NCBI RefSeq assembly: GCF_014204975.1
Contig: NZ_JACHMM010000001.1
Span: 2,852,001 to 2,916,000 of the forward strand
DNA length: 64,000 nucleotides
Direction: 5' to 3'
DNA from: Jiangella mangrovi
GTDB taxonomy: Bacteria; Actinomycetota; Actinomycetes; Jiangellales; Jiangellaceae
Every line of letters starts with the position of its first letter. The first letter of the stretch is position 1. Positions 1 to 17,299 of this stretch are shown in pieces. The notes under the pieces were generated by a model. The model did no database searches. It was not told the DNA's origin and saw only the letters and a list, made by a program, of their open reading frames with translations. Both the position numbers and the translations under genes were made by a program.

Positions 1-2948
<2,948 letters not shown>

Positions 2949-2955
2949 CGGTGGT

Positions 2956-2984
2956 GGGAGGCCGGTCCGCTGAGCCGGCCTCCC
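2956..2984 (+). terminator. rpoB-rpoC intergenic hairpin (attenuator-like)
   Basis: A GC-rich stem of about 10-11 bp (gggaggccgg paired with ccggcctccc, loop about 8 nt) lies directly after the rpoB stop. It has no long T-tract, so it is more likely a partial attenuator or mRNA-processing/stability hairpin than a full terminator, since rpoC must be co-transcribed. Confidence 0.5.
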
Positions 2985-3036
2985 ATTTCCGCCGGCCACC
3001 ACAGACCTGAAACATCTGAGCGAGAGAAGGACACAC

Positions 3037-6948
<3,912 letters not shown>

Positions 6949-6966
6949 CGAACCGGACGTCACCGA

Positions 6967-7007
6967 ACGACGGCGCCGTCACCCCTCGCGGGTGGCGGCG
7001 CCGTCGT
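6967..7007. terminator. Bidirectional terminator between rpoC and the ADP-ribosyltransferase locus
   Basis: An 18-bp stem (acgacggcgccgtcaccc paired with gggtggcggcgccgtcgt, one G-T wobble) with a loop of about 5 nt lies between two convergent genes. It can stop transcription from rpoC and from the leftward locus. The right arm touches the stop codon of the small leftward ORF. Confidence 0.8.
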
Positions 7008-7177
7008 CATTCCCGGTCGTCGTCGACGACCTCGAAGCCCTCGTGGCCGTCGCCCTTCTCGGGCGCGATCTCGCCCGTGGGCGGATCGACGTCCTGCTGC
7101 GCGTCGCGGACCGCCTGCAGGTAGAGGTCCTTCTGCTCGTCGGTCAGGCCGTCGTAGGTGTCGCGGTCGAAACGCAC
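7007..7177 (-). CDS. Small acidic protein overlapping the ART gene; possible immunity partner
   Basis: A 56-residue ORF begins at a GTG preceded by a strong GAGGAGG ribosome site and runs to the rpoC terminator. Its start lies 34 bases inside the 3' end of the ADP-ribosyltransferase gene, so the two are probably translated together. The product is very acidic (C-terminus EGFEVVDDDRE) with a predicted helix around LTDEQKDLYLQAVRDAQQD; there is no signal peptide or membrane segment. I do not recognise the family. The position after an ART-domain gene makes an immunity or antitoxin role a reasonable guess, but nothing in the sequence proves it. Confidence 0.6.
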   Translation of the reverse strand: MRFDRDTYDGLTDEQKDLYLQAVRDAQQDVDPPTGEIAPEKGDGHEGFEVVDDDRE

Positions 7178-7983
7178 GGGACCACCTCCTCGAGCTGGAA
7201 GCTCCAGCACTCGCGCCGATGGTCCCACGACCGCCCGACCACCCGGAACCGTGTGCCGGGCGCGAACAGGACCTCCGCCTCGTGCGCGAAGAACGACAGC
7301 GACCGGATGTCGGCGCCCGTGCGCCCGGCGATGGTGAGGAACGCGTTCCCGCCGCGCCGGAATGCCTCGGCCACCGGCGCGCTGGCCGACGAGCTGGCGA
7401 ACCCCCGGTCGGCGACGACGGCGCCCGGCCGCCAGCGGGGGAGGTCGGCCGCCGGCAGCGTCGTGCCGCGGAAGGAGACGCCGTCGAACCGCGGCAGCGC
7501 CGCCAGCCCGGCGACGGCGTCGTCGACCAGGCGCTGCAGGTCGTCGCGCCGCTCCGCGGGGGTCTGCTGGGGCCTGCGCAGGTGCCGGTTGATCTCTTCG
7601 ACCCCTTCGACCGTCGTGTAGAAGTGCAGCGCTCGGATCTGGGCCGCGGTGAGCGGCTGAACCTGGTCGGGGTGGGGGTCCGGGGACGCCGGCCCCGCCC
7701 GCTCCGGCTGGAGGAGGGTGCCCAGCTCGTCGATGGTCGAGTCGAGGGCCAGGGTGAGGGTCTCGGCGGTGGTGGCGAGGGTGTGCGCCATGGCGGCGGC
7801 GGCCGAGCGAAGGGCGTGGTGGCGCGACGGTGACAGCGCCGGGCCGGCGGCGCGGGCCACGCCGTCGACGCGGGACAGCACCGCCGCGGCGAGCGCGCCG
7901 GCGCCGTCGTGAACCGGACCGGACAGCTCCGCCAGCCCGCGGGCGGCGGTCCGTACCGGTCGCGCGGAGGAGGAAAGGACCAC
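7144..7983 (-). CDS. ADP-ribosyltransferase-fold protein (R-S-E class)
   Basis: ART-fold enzymes transfer ADP-ribose from NAD+ to a target. This 279-residue product has the three signature elements in order: Arg172 in VSFRGTTL, an STS-like motif in GFASSSA (Ser197-199), and the E-x-E loop HEAEVLFAPGTRF with Glu235 and the expected catalytic Glu237. An upstream FYTTVEGVEEINRHLR segment matches the fold's first helix. The N-terminal 110 residues are Ala-rich and helical with no signal peptide. The frame is open further upstream, but the GTG at 7983 preceded by AGGA is the better start because the extension would overlap the divergent gene. The target is unknown; an effector, toxin or regulatory ART are all possible. 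Confidence 0.75.
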   Translation of the reverse strand: MVLSSSARPVRTAARGLAELSGPVHDGAGALAAAVLSRVDGVARAAGPALSPSRHHALRSAAAAMAHTLATTAETLTLALDSTIDELGTLLQPERAGPASPDPHPDQVQPLTAAQIRALHFYTTVEGVEEINRHLRRPQQTPAERRDDLQRLVDDAVAGLAALPRFDGVSFRGTTLPAADLPRWRPGAVVADRGFASSSASAPVAEAFRRGGNAFLTIAGRTGADIRSLSFFAHEAEVLFAPGTRFRVVGRSWDHRRECWSFQLEEVVPCVSTATPTTA

Positions 7984-8041
7984 ACTTCCTATGGGTGGTT
8001 CCCGCGCCCCGAATGTGACAGCGCCCGCTAGATTGACGCCC

Positions 8042-8761
8042 GTGTCGAGCACCGAGCTGGACGAGCTGTACCAGGAGTGGGTGCGGTGGACACTGGCGTC
8101 CGGACTCACCCCGGACCAGGTGCCCGACCGCGCGCGCGAGGAGGGTGTCACCGCAGAGACGTTCCGGCCGCTCGCCGGACGGACGATCTGGCGCGACCCC
8201 GACGGCCGGCCGTACGTGCGGGTCGACGACGCCCGGAAGGCCCGCGAGCTGGCCCGGCTGACCGAGCTCCTCAACGGCGGCCGGCCGAGCGTCACGGACG
8301 CACGCCGCGACCGCAACCGGTGGTCGTACTCCGGGCTGTTCGGGCTCAACGCGGGCGACGCCGGCACCGCCGTGAAGCGCGGCGCCTTGGTGGCCACGCC
8401 CGAGGGCACGATGATGGCGGTCGCCGGGCCCAAGGCCGTGCGAGCCGTGCCGAACCCCGTCGACTGGTTCACCGCCCGCGGCGGCACCACCTGGGGCGAG
8501 ATCTACGTCGTCAACGGCTCGCATCCCGACCCCGCCGGCGTGCTGCGGACGACGGTGGAGTCCGGCCGCCGGCCGCCCGGGTCCGGCGCGCCGAGCCTGG
8601 CCCGGCTGCTGCGCCACGAGCGGGTGCACTCCGAGCAGTGGGCGCGCTTCGGCTACACGCGGTTCATCTGGGAGTACGTCATCCGGCACGACCCCCGCAA
8701 GCCGTGCGAGCACCCGCTGGAACGCGAGGCCGGACTGGCCGACGGCGGCTACCGCTGCTGA
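8042..8761 (+). CDS. HExxH-motif protein, putative metallopeptidase
   Basis: The 239-residue product has HERVH (an HExxH zinc-peptidase signature) in LLRHERVHSEQWARFGY and a later acidic segment HPLEREAGL that could give the third ligand. The N-terminus (about residues 1-85) is a charged helical region; the middle resembles nothing I can name. There is no signal peptide, so it would act in the cytoplasm or be exported by a non-Sec route. It is transcribed divergently from the ART gene across 58 bases, so the two may share control. I chose GTG 8042 because the longer upstream start would run into the divergent gene. The frame is supported by coherent protein sequence; catalytic activity is inferred from one motif only. 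Confidence 0.65.
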   Translation: MSSTELDELYQEWVRWTLASGLTPDQVPDRAREEGVTAETFRPLAGRTIWRDPDGRPYVRVDDARKARELARLTELLNGGRPSVTDARRDRNRWSYSGLFGLNAGDAGTAVKRGALVATPEGTMMAVAGPKAVRAVPNPVDWFTARGGTTWGEIYVVNGSHPDPAGVLRTTVESGRRPPGSGAPSLARLLRHERVHSEQWARFGYTRFIWEYVIRHDPRKPCEHPLEREAGLADGGYRC

Positions 8762-8863
8762 CCGCGGTGACTCCTGGCGGGCGGCGCGGCGTGGAGGCGT
8801 GACGTGCGCGTGACCGGTGCGTTATGGTCGGCGGACCTCTCCCGTCGAGCAGCGGCATCCACT

Positions 8864-8893
8864 TTGACCTGGGTACCCTCTTCCGGGTAACCT
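8864..8893 (+). promoter_or_regulatory. Likely promoter of the rpsL-rpsG-fusA-tuf operon
   Basis: TTGACC (8864-8869) and TAACCT (8888-8893) are separated by 18 bases, close to the actinobacterial housekeeping consensus. It would leave a leader of about 250 bases before rpsL. Of the 385-base gap 8762-9146, the remainder shows no ORF. Confidence 0.6.
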
Positions 8894-9015
8894 CAATCTC
8901 CGTGCCTGGACTGCTCCGGGCAATCCGGCGCGCCCGGCGGTTGAAGCCAGCGCATACCGGACGGATCTACCGACCACACCGATCGGGAGCCTGATCGTGC
9001 GGCGTGGGGCCGGGC

Positions 9016-9039
9016 CGACACGCCCGACCGCGGGGGTCG
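9016..9039 (+). repeat. Ribosomal-operon leader element, copy 1 (before rpsL)
   Basis: A 24-base stretch here is identical to 13690-13713 in the leader of the S10 operon. It includes a small hairpin (CGACC-gcggg-GGTCG). The shared position, in the leaders of two ribosomal-protein operons, suggests a conserved RNA control element. Confidence 0.65.
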
Positions 9040-9146
9040 CCGTAAGGCACCCGCGACCTGCGCAGACGCCAGGGGAGCGAGCGGTGTGATCCCCGGAAAC
9101 CAGACCAGTCGAGGCAGTTCGACGAAGCAGAGGACACGGAGACGTA

Positions 9147-9521
9147 GTGCCTACGATCCAGCAGTTGGTCCGCAAGGGCCGCCAGGACAAGGTCGCCAAG
9201 AACAAGACCCCGGCGCTCAAGGGCAGCCCGCAGCGTCGCGGCGTGTGCACGCGTGTGTACACCACGACGCCGAAGAAGCCGAACTCGGCTCTTCGCAAGG
9301 TCGCCCGTGTCAAGCTGACCAGCCAGATCGAGGTCACCGCGTACATCCCCGGTGTCGGCCACAACCTGCAGGAGCACTCGATGGTGCTCGTGCGCGGCGG
9401 CCGTGTGAAGGACCTCCCGGGCGTCCGGTACAAGATCATCCGTGGCTCGCTCGACACCCAGGGCGTCAAGAACCGTAAGCAGGCGCGCAGCCGCTACGGC
9501 GCGAAGAAGGAGAAGAGCTGA
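9147..9521 (+). CDS. rpsL: 30S ribosomal protein S12
   Basis: S12 sits at the decoding centre and controls accuracy. The 124-residue length is standard. The motif [12 protein letters not shown] carries Lys43, and [10 protein letters not shown] carries Lys88; both are the streptomycin-sensitive residues. The start is GTG 9147. The stop codon shares one base with the rpsG start, so the two genes are translationally coupled. First gene of the str operon. Confidence 0.99.
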   Translation: MPTIQQLVRKGRQDKVAKNKTPALKGSPQRRGVCTRVYTTTPKKPNSALRKVARVKLTSQIEVTAYIPGVGHNLQEHSMVLVRGGRVKDLPGVRYKIIRGSLDTQGVKNRKQARSRYGAKKEKS

Positions 9522-9991
9522 TGCCGCGCAAGGGTCCTGCACCCAAGCGACCGGTCGTCGTCGACCCCGTCTACGGGTCGCCGCTGGTCACCCAGCTGGT
9601 CAACAAGGTGCTCGAGGACGGCAAGAAGTCGATCGCCGAGGGCATCGTCCACGGCGCCCTCGAGGGCTGCCGCGAGAAGACCGGCACCGACCCCGTCGTC
9701 ACGCTGAAGCGCGCGCTCGACAACGTCAAGCCGACCCTCGAGGTCCGCAGCCGCCGCGTCGGTGGAGCGACCTACCAGGTGCCCATCGAGGTGCGCGCCG
9801 GCCGCAGCACCACGCTGGCCCTGCGCTGGCTGGTCAGCTACTCCCGCGCCCGTCGTGAGAAGACCATGACGGAGCGTCTGATGAACGAGATCCTCGACGC
9901 CTCCAACGGCCTCGGTGCCAGCGTGAAGCGTCGCGAGGACACCCACAAGATGGCCGAGTCGAACAAGGCGTTCGCGCACTACCGCTGGTAG
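9521..9991 (+). CDS. rpsG: 30S ribosomal protein S7
   Basis: S7 nucleates assembly of the 30S head and lines the exit site. Its 156 residues are full length, and the N-terminal [10 protein letters not shown] and the VGGATYQVP strand are typical. The start overlaps the rpsL stop by one base. fusA follows after 48 bases. Confidence 0.99.
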   Translation: MPRKGPAPKRPVVVDPVYGSPLVTQLVNKVLEDGKKSIAEGIVHGALEGCREKTGTDPVVTLKRALDNVKPTLEVRSRRVGGATYQVPIEVRAGRSTTLALRWLVSYSRARREKTMTERLMNEILDASNGLGASVKRREDTHKMAESNKAFAHYRW

Positions 9992-10039
9992 TCGCAGGCC
10001 GAGTCGACGAGACCGCTATAAGGAAGCGAACGCACGCAC

Positions 10040-12145
10040 ATGGCGACCGACCTCCGCAAGCTCGATCTGGCCAAGGTCCGCAACATCGGCATCATGGCCC
10101 ACATCGACGCCGGCAAGACGACCACCACCGAGCGGATCCTGTACTACACCGGTATCAACTACAAGATCGGTGAGGTCCACGATGGCGCAGCCACCATGGA
10201 CTGGATGGAGCAGGAGCAGGAACGCGGCATCACCATCACGTCGGCGGCGACCACCGCCGAGTGGGACGGCCACACCATCAACATCATCGACACGCCCGGC
10301 CACGTCGACTTCACGGTCGAGGTCGAGCGGTCGCTGCGCGTCCTCGACGGTGCGGTGGCCGTGTTCGACGGCGTCGCCGGCGTGGAGCCGCAGTCGGAGA
10401 CCGTCTGGCACCAGGCCAACAAGTACGGTGTCCCGCGCATCTGCTTCGTCAACAAGCTCGACCGCACCGGTGCCGAGTTCCACCGCTGCGTCGACATGAT
10501 CGTGACGCGGCTGAAGGCGACCCCGCTGGTGCTGCAGCTCCCGATCGGCGCCGAGGCGGACTTCCGCGGCCTCGTCGACCTCGTCGACATGAAGGCCCTG
10601 GTCTGGTCGGCCGAGACGCCGCTGGGCGAGATGTACGACACCGTCGACATCCCGGACACCCACACCGAGGCCGCCCAGGAATGGCGCGACCGCCTGCTCG
10701 AGACCCTCGCCGAGAACGACGAGGCGATGATGGAGCTGTACCTCGAGGGCAAGGAGCCGGGCCGCGACGAGCTCATCGCCGCGATCCGCCGCGCCACCAT
10801 CGCGGGAAACCTCACCCCCGTGCTCACCGGCTCGGCGTTCAAGAACAAGGGCGTGCAGCCCATGCTCGACGCCGTCGTGCGCTACCTGCCGTCGCCGGTC
10901 GACGTCGGCGCGGTCGAGGGCCACGCGGTCGACAACGAGGACGAGATCCTCACGCGCGAGCCCGAAGAGGACGCGCCGCTGTCGTCGCTGGCGTTCAAGA
11001 TCATGGCCGACCCGCACCTCGGCAAGCTCACGTTCGTCCGGGTCTACTCCGGCACGCTCACGACGGGCACCATGGTGCTGAACAGCACCAAGGGCAACAA
11101 GGAGCGCATCGGCAAGATCTACCGGATGCACGCGAACAAGCGTGAGGAGATCGAGAAGGCCGGCGCCGGCCAGATCGTCGCCGTCATGGGGCTGAAGAAC
11201 ACCACGACGGGCGACACGCTGTCCGACTCCGGCCAGCCGGTCATCCTCGAGTCGATGAAGTTCCCGGCGCCGGTCATCTCGGTGGCCATCGAGCCGAAGA
11301 CCAAGAGCGACCAGGAGAAGCTGGGCACCGCGATCCAGCGTCTCGCCGACGAGGACCCGACCTTCCAGGTCCGCACCGACGACGACACCGGCCAGACGAT
11401 CATCTCGGGCATGGGCGAGCTCCACCTCGAGATCCTGGTCGACCGCATGAAGCGGGAGTTCAAGGTCGAGGCGAACGTCGGCAAGCCGCAGGTCGCCTAC
11501 CGCGAGACCATCCGCCGCAAGGTCGAGAAGGTCGAGTACACGCACAAGAAGCAGACCGGTGGCTCCGGCCAGTTCGCTCGCGTCATCATCGACATCGAGC
11601 CGACGGGTGGCGAGGGCGACGGCGGCTACGAGTTCGTGAACTCGGTCACCGGCGGTCGCATCCCGCGCGAGTACATCCCGTCGGTCGACGCGGGTGCGCA
11701 GGAGGCCATGGAGTTCGGTGTCGTCGCCGGCTACCCGCTGGTCGACGTCAAGGTGACGCTGCAGGACGGTGCGTACCACGAGGTCGACTCCTCGGAGCTG
11801 GCCTTCAAGATCGCCGGTTCCATGGCGTTCAAAGAAGCTGCTCGGCGCGCCGACCCGGTGCTGCTCGAGCCGATTTTCGAGGTCGAGGTGTCCACGCCCG
11901 AGGACTACATGGGCGAGGTCATCGGCGACCTCAACTCCCGCCGTGGCCAGATCCAGGCCATGGAGGAGCGTGCCGGCCAGCGCATCGTCAAGGCGCTGGT
12001 CCCGCTGTCGGAGATGTTCGGCTACGTCGGTGACCTCCGCAGCAAGACCCAGGGCCGGGCGAGTTATTCGATGCAGTTCGACTCTTACGCCGAGGTTCCT
12101 CGGAACGTCGCGGAAGAGATCATCAAGAAGGTCCGGGGAGAGTAA
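10040..12145 (+). CDS. fusA: Elongation factor G
   Basis: EF-G is the GTPase that drives ribosomal translocation and, with RRF, recycling. The 701-residue product has G1 [12 protein letters not shown] (about 20-31), the switch region [12 protein letters not shown]3 DTPGHVDF, G4 NKLDR and the domain IV-V region ending [13 protein letters not shown]. The start ATG 10040 has AAGGA upstream. Third gene of the str operon; tuf follows after 118 bases. Confidence 0.99.
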   Translation: MATDLRKLDLAKVRNIGIMAHIDAGKTTTTERILYYTGINYKIGEVHDGAATMDWMEQEQERGITITSAATTAEWDGHTINIIDTPGHVDFTVEVERSLRVLDGAVAVFDGVAGVEPQSETVWHQANKYGVPRICFVNKLDRTGAEFHRCVDMIVTRLKATPLVLQLPIGAEADFRGLVDLVDMKALVWSAETPLGEMYDTVDIPDTHTEAAQEWRDRLLETLAENDEAMMELYLEGKEPGRDELIAAIRRATIAGNLTPVLTGSAFKNKGVQPMLDAVVRYLPSPVDVGAVEGHAVDNEDEILTREPEEDAPLSSLAFKIMADPHLGKLTFVRVYSGTLTTGTMVLNSTKGNKERIGKIYRMHANKREEIEKAGAGQIVAVMGLKNTTTGDTLSDSGQPVILESMKFPAPVISVAIEPKTKSDQEKLGTAIQRLADEDPTFQVRTDDDTGQTIISGMGELHLEILVDRMKREFKVEANVGKPQVAYRETIRRKVEKVEYTHKKQTGGSGQFARVIIDIEPTGGEGDGGYEFVNSVTGGRIPREYIPSVDAGAQEAMEFGVVAGYPLVDVKVTLQDGAYHEVDSSELAFKIAGSMAFKEAARRADPVLLEPIFEVEVSTPEDYMGEVIGDLNSRRGQIQAMEERAGQRIVKALVPLSEMFGYVGDLRSKTQGRASYSMQFDSYAEVPRNVAEEIIKKVRGE

Positions 12146-12263
12146 TCTCTCCGGGTCTTCACCCGGCCTGAAACACACGAGCAATCCCGACCAGAACAGC
12201 TAGCCGAACACACCGCACCGGCGGGGGATCGGCAACGTACGAAGTCCACAGGAGGACCCCACA

Positions 12264-13460
12264 GTGGCTAAGGCGAAGTTCGAGCGGACCAAGCCGCACG
12301 TCAACATCGGCACCATCGGTCACGTCGACCACGGCAAGACCACGCTCACGGCTGCCATCACCAAGGTGCTGCACGACAAGTACCCGGAGCTGAACGAGGC
12401 CACTCCGTTCGACGACATCGACAAGGCGCCGGAGGAGAAGCAGCGCGGTATCACGATCAACATCGCGCACGTCGAGTACCAGACCGACAAGCGTCACTAC
12501 GCGCACGTCGACGCTCCGGGTCACGCCGACTACATCAAGAACATGATCACCGGTGCGGCGCAGATGGACGGCGCCATCCTGGTGGTCGCGGCCACCGACG
12601 GCCCGATGCCGCAGACCAAGGAGCACGTGCTGCTGGCCCGCCAGGTCGGCGTGCCGTACATCCTGGTCGCGCTGAACAAGGCCGACATGGTCGACGACGA
12701 GGAGATCCTCGAGCTGGTCGAGCTCGAGGTGCGCGAGCTGCTCTCCGAGTACGAGTTCCCGGGCGACGACGTCCCGGTCGTCAAGGTATCGGCGCTCAAG
12801 GCGCTCGAGGGCGACGCGGCGTGGGTCAAGACGGTCGAGGACCTCATGGAGGCCGTCGACGAGAACGTGCCGGACCCGGTGCGCGACATCGAGAAGCCCT
12901 TCCTCATGCCGATCGAGGACGTCTTCACCATCACCGGTCGTGGCACGGTCGTCACCGGCCGCGTCGAGCGCGGTGTGCTGAAGGCCAACGAGGAGGTCGA
13001 GCTCGTCGGCATCCGTCCCGGCCCGGCCCAGAAGACCACCGTCACCGCCGTCGAGATGTTCCGCAAGACCCTCGACGAGGCGCGCGCCGGTGAGAACGTC
13101 GGCCTGCTCCTCCGCGGCACCAAGCGCGAGGACGTCGAGCGCGGCATGGTCGCCGTGAAGCCCGGCAGCAACACGCCCCACACCGACTTCGAGGCGCAGG
13201 TCTACATCCTGTCCAAGGACGAGGGTGGCCGGCACACGCCGTTCTTCAACAACTACCGTCCGCAGTTCTACTTCCGGACCACGGACGTCACCGGCGTCGT
13301 CACGCTGCCCGAGGGCACCGAGATGGTCATGCCGGGCGACAACACGAGCATGTCCGTCGTGCTGATCCAGCCGGTGGCCATGGAAGAGGGCCTGAAGTTC
13401 GCCATCCGCGAGGGTGGCCGGACCGTTGGTGCCGGCAACGTCACCAAGATCCTCAAGTAG
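12264..13460 (+). CDS. tuf: Elongation factor Tu
   Basis: EF-Tu delivers aminoacyl-tRNA to the ribosome. The 398-residue product has [11 protein letters not shown] (P-loop), [12 protein letters not shown] (switch I), DAPGHADY (switch II) and NKADM (guanine specificity). The GTG start at 12264 has a strong CAGGAGG site. A perfect terminator hairpin follows, so it closes the str operon. It is the only tuf copy visible here. Confidence 0.99.
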   Translation: MAKAKFERTKPHVNIGTIGHVDHGKTTLTAAITKVLHDKYPELNEATPFDDIDKAPEEKQRGITINIAHVEYQTDKRHYAHVDAPGHADYIKNMITGAAQMDGAILVVAATDGPMPQTKEHVLLARQVGVPYILVALNKADMVDDEEILELVELEVRELLSEYEFPGDDVPVVKVSALKALEGDAAWVKTVEDLMEAVDENVPDPVRDIEKPFLMPIEDVFTITGRGTVVTGRVERGVLKANEEVELVGIRPGPAQKTTVTAVEMFRKTLDEARAGENVGLLLRGTKREDVERGMVAVKPGSNTPHTDFEAQVYILSKDEGGRHTPFFNNYRPQFYFRTTDVTGVVTLPEGTEMVMPGDNTSMSVVLIQPVAMEEGLKFAIREGGRTVGAGNVTKILK

Positions 13461-13470
13461 TTCGACATTG

Positions 13471-13499
13471 CGAGGGGCGGCCGTCTCGGCCGCCCCTCG
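13471..13499 (+). terminator. Terminator after tuf
   Basis: A perfect 13-bp stem (cgaggggcggccg with cggccgcccctcg) and 3-nt loop lie 10 bases after the tuf stop. It ends the str operon and separates it from the S10 operon promoter. Confidence 0.85.
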
Positions 13500-13507
13500 T
13501 ACCGCGA

Positions 13508-13537
13508 TTGGCCTCAGCCAATCTGATCTGGCATACT
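13508..13537 (+). promoter_or_regulatory. Likely promoter of the S10-spc operon
   Basis: TTGGCC (13508-13513) and CATACT (13532-13537) are spaced by 18 bases. The -35 lies inside a perfect inverted repeat GATTGGC-ctca-GCCAATC (13506-13523), which could bind a regulator. The leader to rpsJ is about 240 bases and holds no ORF that I trust. The same GATTGGCCTC string recurs before infA. Confidence 0.55.
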
Positions 13538-13689
13538 GTTCAGGTTGCTCGGCGGAGGGCGACGTCAGCGCTGTGCGCTCACGACGAAGAACTCCGATGG
13601 GGCTGGCCCCACGCCCTCAGGCGTGGCTGGTTCGGCCGTGACACCCCGATGACCAGCGTGTTCGTTGCGGCATGGTGTGCCGCAAGGCG

Positions 13690-13713
13690 CGACACGCCCG
13701 ACCGCGGGGGTCG
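13690..13713 (+). repeat. Ribosomal-operon leader element, copy 2 (before rpsJ)
   Basis: Identical over 24 bases to 9016-9039. Here the hairpin extends by one pair (CCGACC-gcggg-GGTCGG). It ends 70 bases before the rpsJ start. Confidence 0.65.
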
Positions 13714-13783
13714 GCGAAGCAGCAGCTCAGTGTTGGTTCAGATCGGGTCTTAGCAGTACGAAGAGTGAGGACGACAAGCAGCC

Positions 13784-14092
13784 ATGGCGGGACAGAAGAT
13801 CCGCATCCGGCTCAAGGCCTATGACCACGAGGTCATCGACACGTCGGCGCGCAAGATCGTCGACACGGTGACGCGCACGGGTGCGCAGGTCGCAGGCCCG
13901 GTGCCGCTGCCTACCGAGAAGAACGTGTACTGCGTCATCCGGTCGCCGCACAAGTACAAGGACAGCCGCGAGCACTTCGAGATGCGTACGCACAAGCGGC
14001 TCATCGACATCATCGACCCCACGCCGAAGACCGTCGACTCGCTCATGCGTCTCGACCTGCCGGCCGGCGTCGACATCGAGATCAAGCTCTGA
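13784..14092 (+). CDS. rpsJ: 30S ribosomal protein S10
   Basis: S10 is a 30S head protein that also forms the NusB-S10 transcription antitermination module. Its 102 residues are full length; [14 protein letters not shown] and [20 protein letters not shown] are diagnostic. The ATG lies after AGTGAGGACGACAAGCAGCC in the long leader. It opens the S10 operon. Confidence 0.99.
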   Translation: MAGQKIRIRLKAYDHEVIDTSARKIVDTVTRTGAQVAGPVPLPTEKNVYCVIRSPHKYKDSREHFEMRTHKRLIDIIDPTPKTVDSLMRLDLPAGVDIEIKL

Positions 14093-14105
14093 GGGACCGC
14101 CGACG

Positions 14106-14780
14106 ATGAGTATTCAGTCTTCCGAGGCCGCCACCACGGTGCGCAAGGGCCTGCTGGGCGAGAAGCTCGGCATGACCCAGGTGTGGGACGAGAACAACCG
14201 CATCGTGCCCGTCACCGTCATCAAGGCCGGGCCGTGCGTCGTCACGCAGGTCCGCACGCCCGAGAAGGACGGCTACGACGCGGTCCAGCTCGGGTTCGGC
14301 GCGCCGAACCTGCGCAAGGTCACCAAGCCGGCCCAGGGTCACTTCGACCGCGCCGGCGTCACGCCGCGCAAGTACGTCGCCGAGCTGCGCACCGCCGACG
14401 CCTCCGAGTACACCCTCGGCCAGGAGCTGACGGTGGAGCTGTTCGAGGCCGGCCAGGACGTCGACGTCACGGGCACCACCAAGGGCAAGGGCTTCGCCGG
14501 TGTCATGAAGCGCCACGGCTTCCACGGCCTGCGCGCGTCGCACGGTGTGCAGCGCAAGCACCGCTCGCCGGGCTCCATCGGCGGCTGCGCCACCCCGGGT
14601 CGCGTGTTCAAGGGCATGAAGATGGCCGGCCGCATGGGCGGCGAGCGCATGACCACCCAGAACATCGAGGTCCAGGCCGTCGACGCCGAGAACGGCCTGC
14701 TGCTCCTCAAGGGCGCCGTCCCCGGCCCCAACGGCGCGCTGGTCTTCATCCGCACGGCCGCGAAGGGAGCCATCAAGTGA
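14106..14780 (+). CDS. rplC: 50S ribosomal protein L3
   Basis: L3 is an early 50S assembly protein near the peptidyl-transferase centre. The product is 224 residues; [15 protein letters not shown] at the N-terminus and the loop [10 protein letters not shown]...SHG are typical. I chose ATG 14106, 13 bases after rpsJ, over in-frame upstream codons inside rpsJ. The stop overlaps the rplD GTG start by four bases. Confidence 0.98.
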   Translation: MSIQSSEAATTVRKGLLGEKLGMTQVWDENNRIVPVTVIKAGPCVVTQVRTPEKDGYDAVQLGFGAPNLRKVTKPAQGHFDRAGVTPRKYVAELRTADASEYTLGQELTVELFEAGQDVDVTGTTKGKGFAGVMKRHGFHGLRASHGVQRKHRSPGSIGGCATPGRVFKGMKMAGRMGGERMTTQNIEVQAVDAENGLLLLKGAVPGPNGALVFIRTAAKGAIK

Positions 14781-15430
14781 GCACCGTGACGGTTCTCGAC
14801 GCCGCCGGCAAGAAGTCCGGCACCGTCGACCTGCCCGCCGAGATCTTCGAGGTCCAGGTCAACGTCCCGCTGATCCACCAGGTCGTGGTGGCCCAGCTGG
14901 CCGCGGCCCGCCAGGGCACGCACGCCACGAAGACCCGCGCCGACGTCTCCGGCGGTGGCTCCAAGCCGTACCGCCAGAAGGGCACCGGCCGCGCCCGCCA
15001 GGGCTCGATCCGTGCGCCGCAGTTCACCGGCGGTGGCATCGTGCACGGCCCGCAGCCGCGCGACTACTCGCAGCGGACGCCCAAGAAGATGAAGGCCGCC
15101 GCGCTGCGTGGCGCGCTGTCCGACCGGGCGAGCCACGGCCGCGTGCACGTGGTCACCGGCTTCGTCGACGGCGACGCCCCCAGCACCAAGACCGCGCTGA
15201 AGACCCTGCAGTCGCTCACCGAGCGGCGCAGCGTGCTGGTCGTGGTCGAGCGCGGCGACGAGCTGACGCTGAAGAGCCTGCGCAACGCGCCGCAGGTGCA
15301 CCTGCTCGTGGCCGACCAGCTGAACACCTACGACGTGCTCTGCGCCGACGACATCGTCTTCACCAAGGGCGCGCTCGACGCGTTCCTCGGCGCTGGCAGC
15401 ACGGCGGCCGCTGAGGAGGACACCAAGTGA
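14777..15430 (+). CDS. rplD: 50S ribosomal protein L4
   Basis: L4 lines the polypeptide exit tunnel. The 217-residue product has the tunnel-loop segment [19 protein letters not shown] and the conserved [10 protein letters not shown]. The start is GTG 14777, within the last four bases of rplC (GTGA), so the genes are coupled; the end overlaps rplW in the same way. Confidence 0.98.
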   Translation: MSTVTVLDAAGKKSGTVDLPAEIFEVQVNVPLIHQVVVAQLAAARQGTHATKTRADVSGGGSKPYRQKGTGRARQGSIRAPQFTGGGIVHGPQPRDYSQRTPKKMKAAALRGALSDRASHGRVHVVTGFVDGDAPSTKTALKTLQSLTERRSVLVVVERGDELTLKSLRNAPQVHLLVADQLNTYDVLCADDIVFTKGALDAFLGAGSTAAAEEDTK

Positions 15431-15732
15431 CCGTCAACCGCAGGGACCCGCGCGACATCCTCATCGTGCCGGTCGTGTCCGAGAAGAGCTACAGCCTTCT
15501 CGACGAGAACAAGTACACCTTCGTCGTCGCGCCCGACGCGAACAAGACCGAGATCAAGATCGCGGTCGAGAAGGTGTTCAACGTCAAGGTCACCGGTGTC
15601 AACACCCAGAACCGCCAGGGCAAGCGCCGCCGCACCCGCTTCGGCGTGGGCAAGCGCCCCGACACCAAGCGCGCGATCGTGACGGTCGCCGAAGGCCAGC
15701 GCATCGACATCTTCTCCGGCCCGGTCGGCTGA
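15427..15732 (+). CDS. rplW: 50S ribosomal protein L23
   Basis: L23 sits at the tunnel exit and docks trigger factor and SRP. The 101-residue product has the usual [18 protein letters not shown] start and the [10 protein letters not shown] segment. The GTG start overlaps the rplD stop by four bases. Confidence 0.98.
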   Translation: MTVNRRDPRDILIVPVVSEKSYSLLDENKYTFVVAPDANKTEIKIAVEKVFNVKVTGVNTQNRQGKRRRTRFGVGKRPDTKRAIVTVAEGQRIDIFSGPVG

Positions 15733-15767
15733 GCCGGCCAGGACACGAGCTACTGAGGTAACGACGA

Positions 15768-16604
<837 letters not shown>

Positions 16605-16621
16605 GTCGGGAGTAGGAACAG

Positions 16622-16903
16622 ATGCCGCGCAGCCTGAAGAAGGGCCCCTTCGTCGACGAGCACCTGGCCAAGAAGGTCGATGCTCAGAACGAGAAGGGCA
16701 CCAAGAACGTCATCAAGACCTGGTCCCGTCGCTCGATGATCGTGCCGGACATGATCGGCCACACCATCGCGGTGCACGACGGCCGCAAGCACGTCCCGGT
16801 GTTCGTGACCGAGGCGATGGTCGGGCACAAGCTCGGCGAGTTCGCCCCGACGCGCACGTTCAAGGGCCACGAGAAGGACGACCGCCGCGCCCGGCGCCGG
16901 TGA
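16622..16903 (+). CDS. rpsS: 30S ribosomal protein S19
   Basis: S19 binds 16S rRNA in the 30S head with S13. The 93-residue product starts [15 protein letters not shown] and contains [20 protein letters not shown], both family hallmarks. It lies between rplB and rplV in the standard order. Confidence 0.99.
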   Translation: MPRSLKKGPFVDEHLAKKVDAQNEKGTKNVIKTWSRRSMIVPDMIGHTIAVHDGRKHVPVFVTEAMVGHKLGEFAPTRTFKGHEKDDRRARRR

Positions 16904-16933
16904 CGTCCACCACGAAGTGACAGAGGAGTAACC

Positions 16934-17299
16934 ATGGAAGCCAGGGCTCAGGCGCGGTTCGTCCGCGTCACGCCCATGAAGGCGCGCCGCGTGGTGGACC
17001 TGATCCGTGGAATGGACGCGGACGAGGCCTCGGCGCTGCTGCGGTTCGCCCCGCAGGCGGCCGCCGAGCCGGTGCGCAAGGTGATCGAGAGCGCCATCGC
17101 GAACGCCGACGACCTCGCCGGCACGCCGCGCGAGACGCTGGTCATCGCGCAGGCGTACGTCGATGACGGCCCGACCATGAAGCGGTTCCGCCCGCGCGCC
17201 CATGGCCGCGCGAGCCGCATCAACAAGCGGACGTGCCACATCACGGTGATCGTCGACGACAAGGCGTCGATCGCTGCATCGAAGGGAGGGGCCCGCTAG
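16934..17299 (+). CDS. rplV: 50S ribosomal protein L22
   Basis: L22 reaches into the exit tunnel; its beta-hairpin is the usual site of macrolide-resistance changes. The 121-residue product shows the hairpin segment [20 protein letters not shown] without an obvious deletion. The ATG at 16934 has GAGGAGT upstream. The last stop base is the first base of the rpsC GTG start. Confidence 0.98.
   Translation: MEARAQARFVRVTPMKARRVVDLIRGMDADEASALLRFAPQAAAEPVRKVIESAIANADDLAGTPRETLVIAQAYVDDGPTMKRFRPRAHGRASRINKRTCHITVIVDDKASIAASKGGAR

Noticed and set aside
9147..9521. Possible streptomycin-resistance change in rpsL
   Set aside because: Lys43 and Lys88 are both unchanged.
13414..13753. Small plus-strand ORFs in the S10 leader
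   Set aside because: They begin inside tuf or cross its terminator, have no ribosome site and lie in a leader with promoter and RNA elements.
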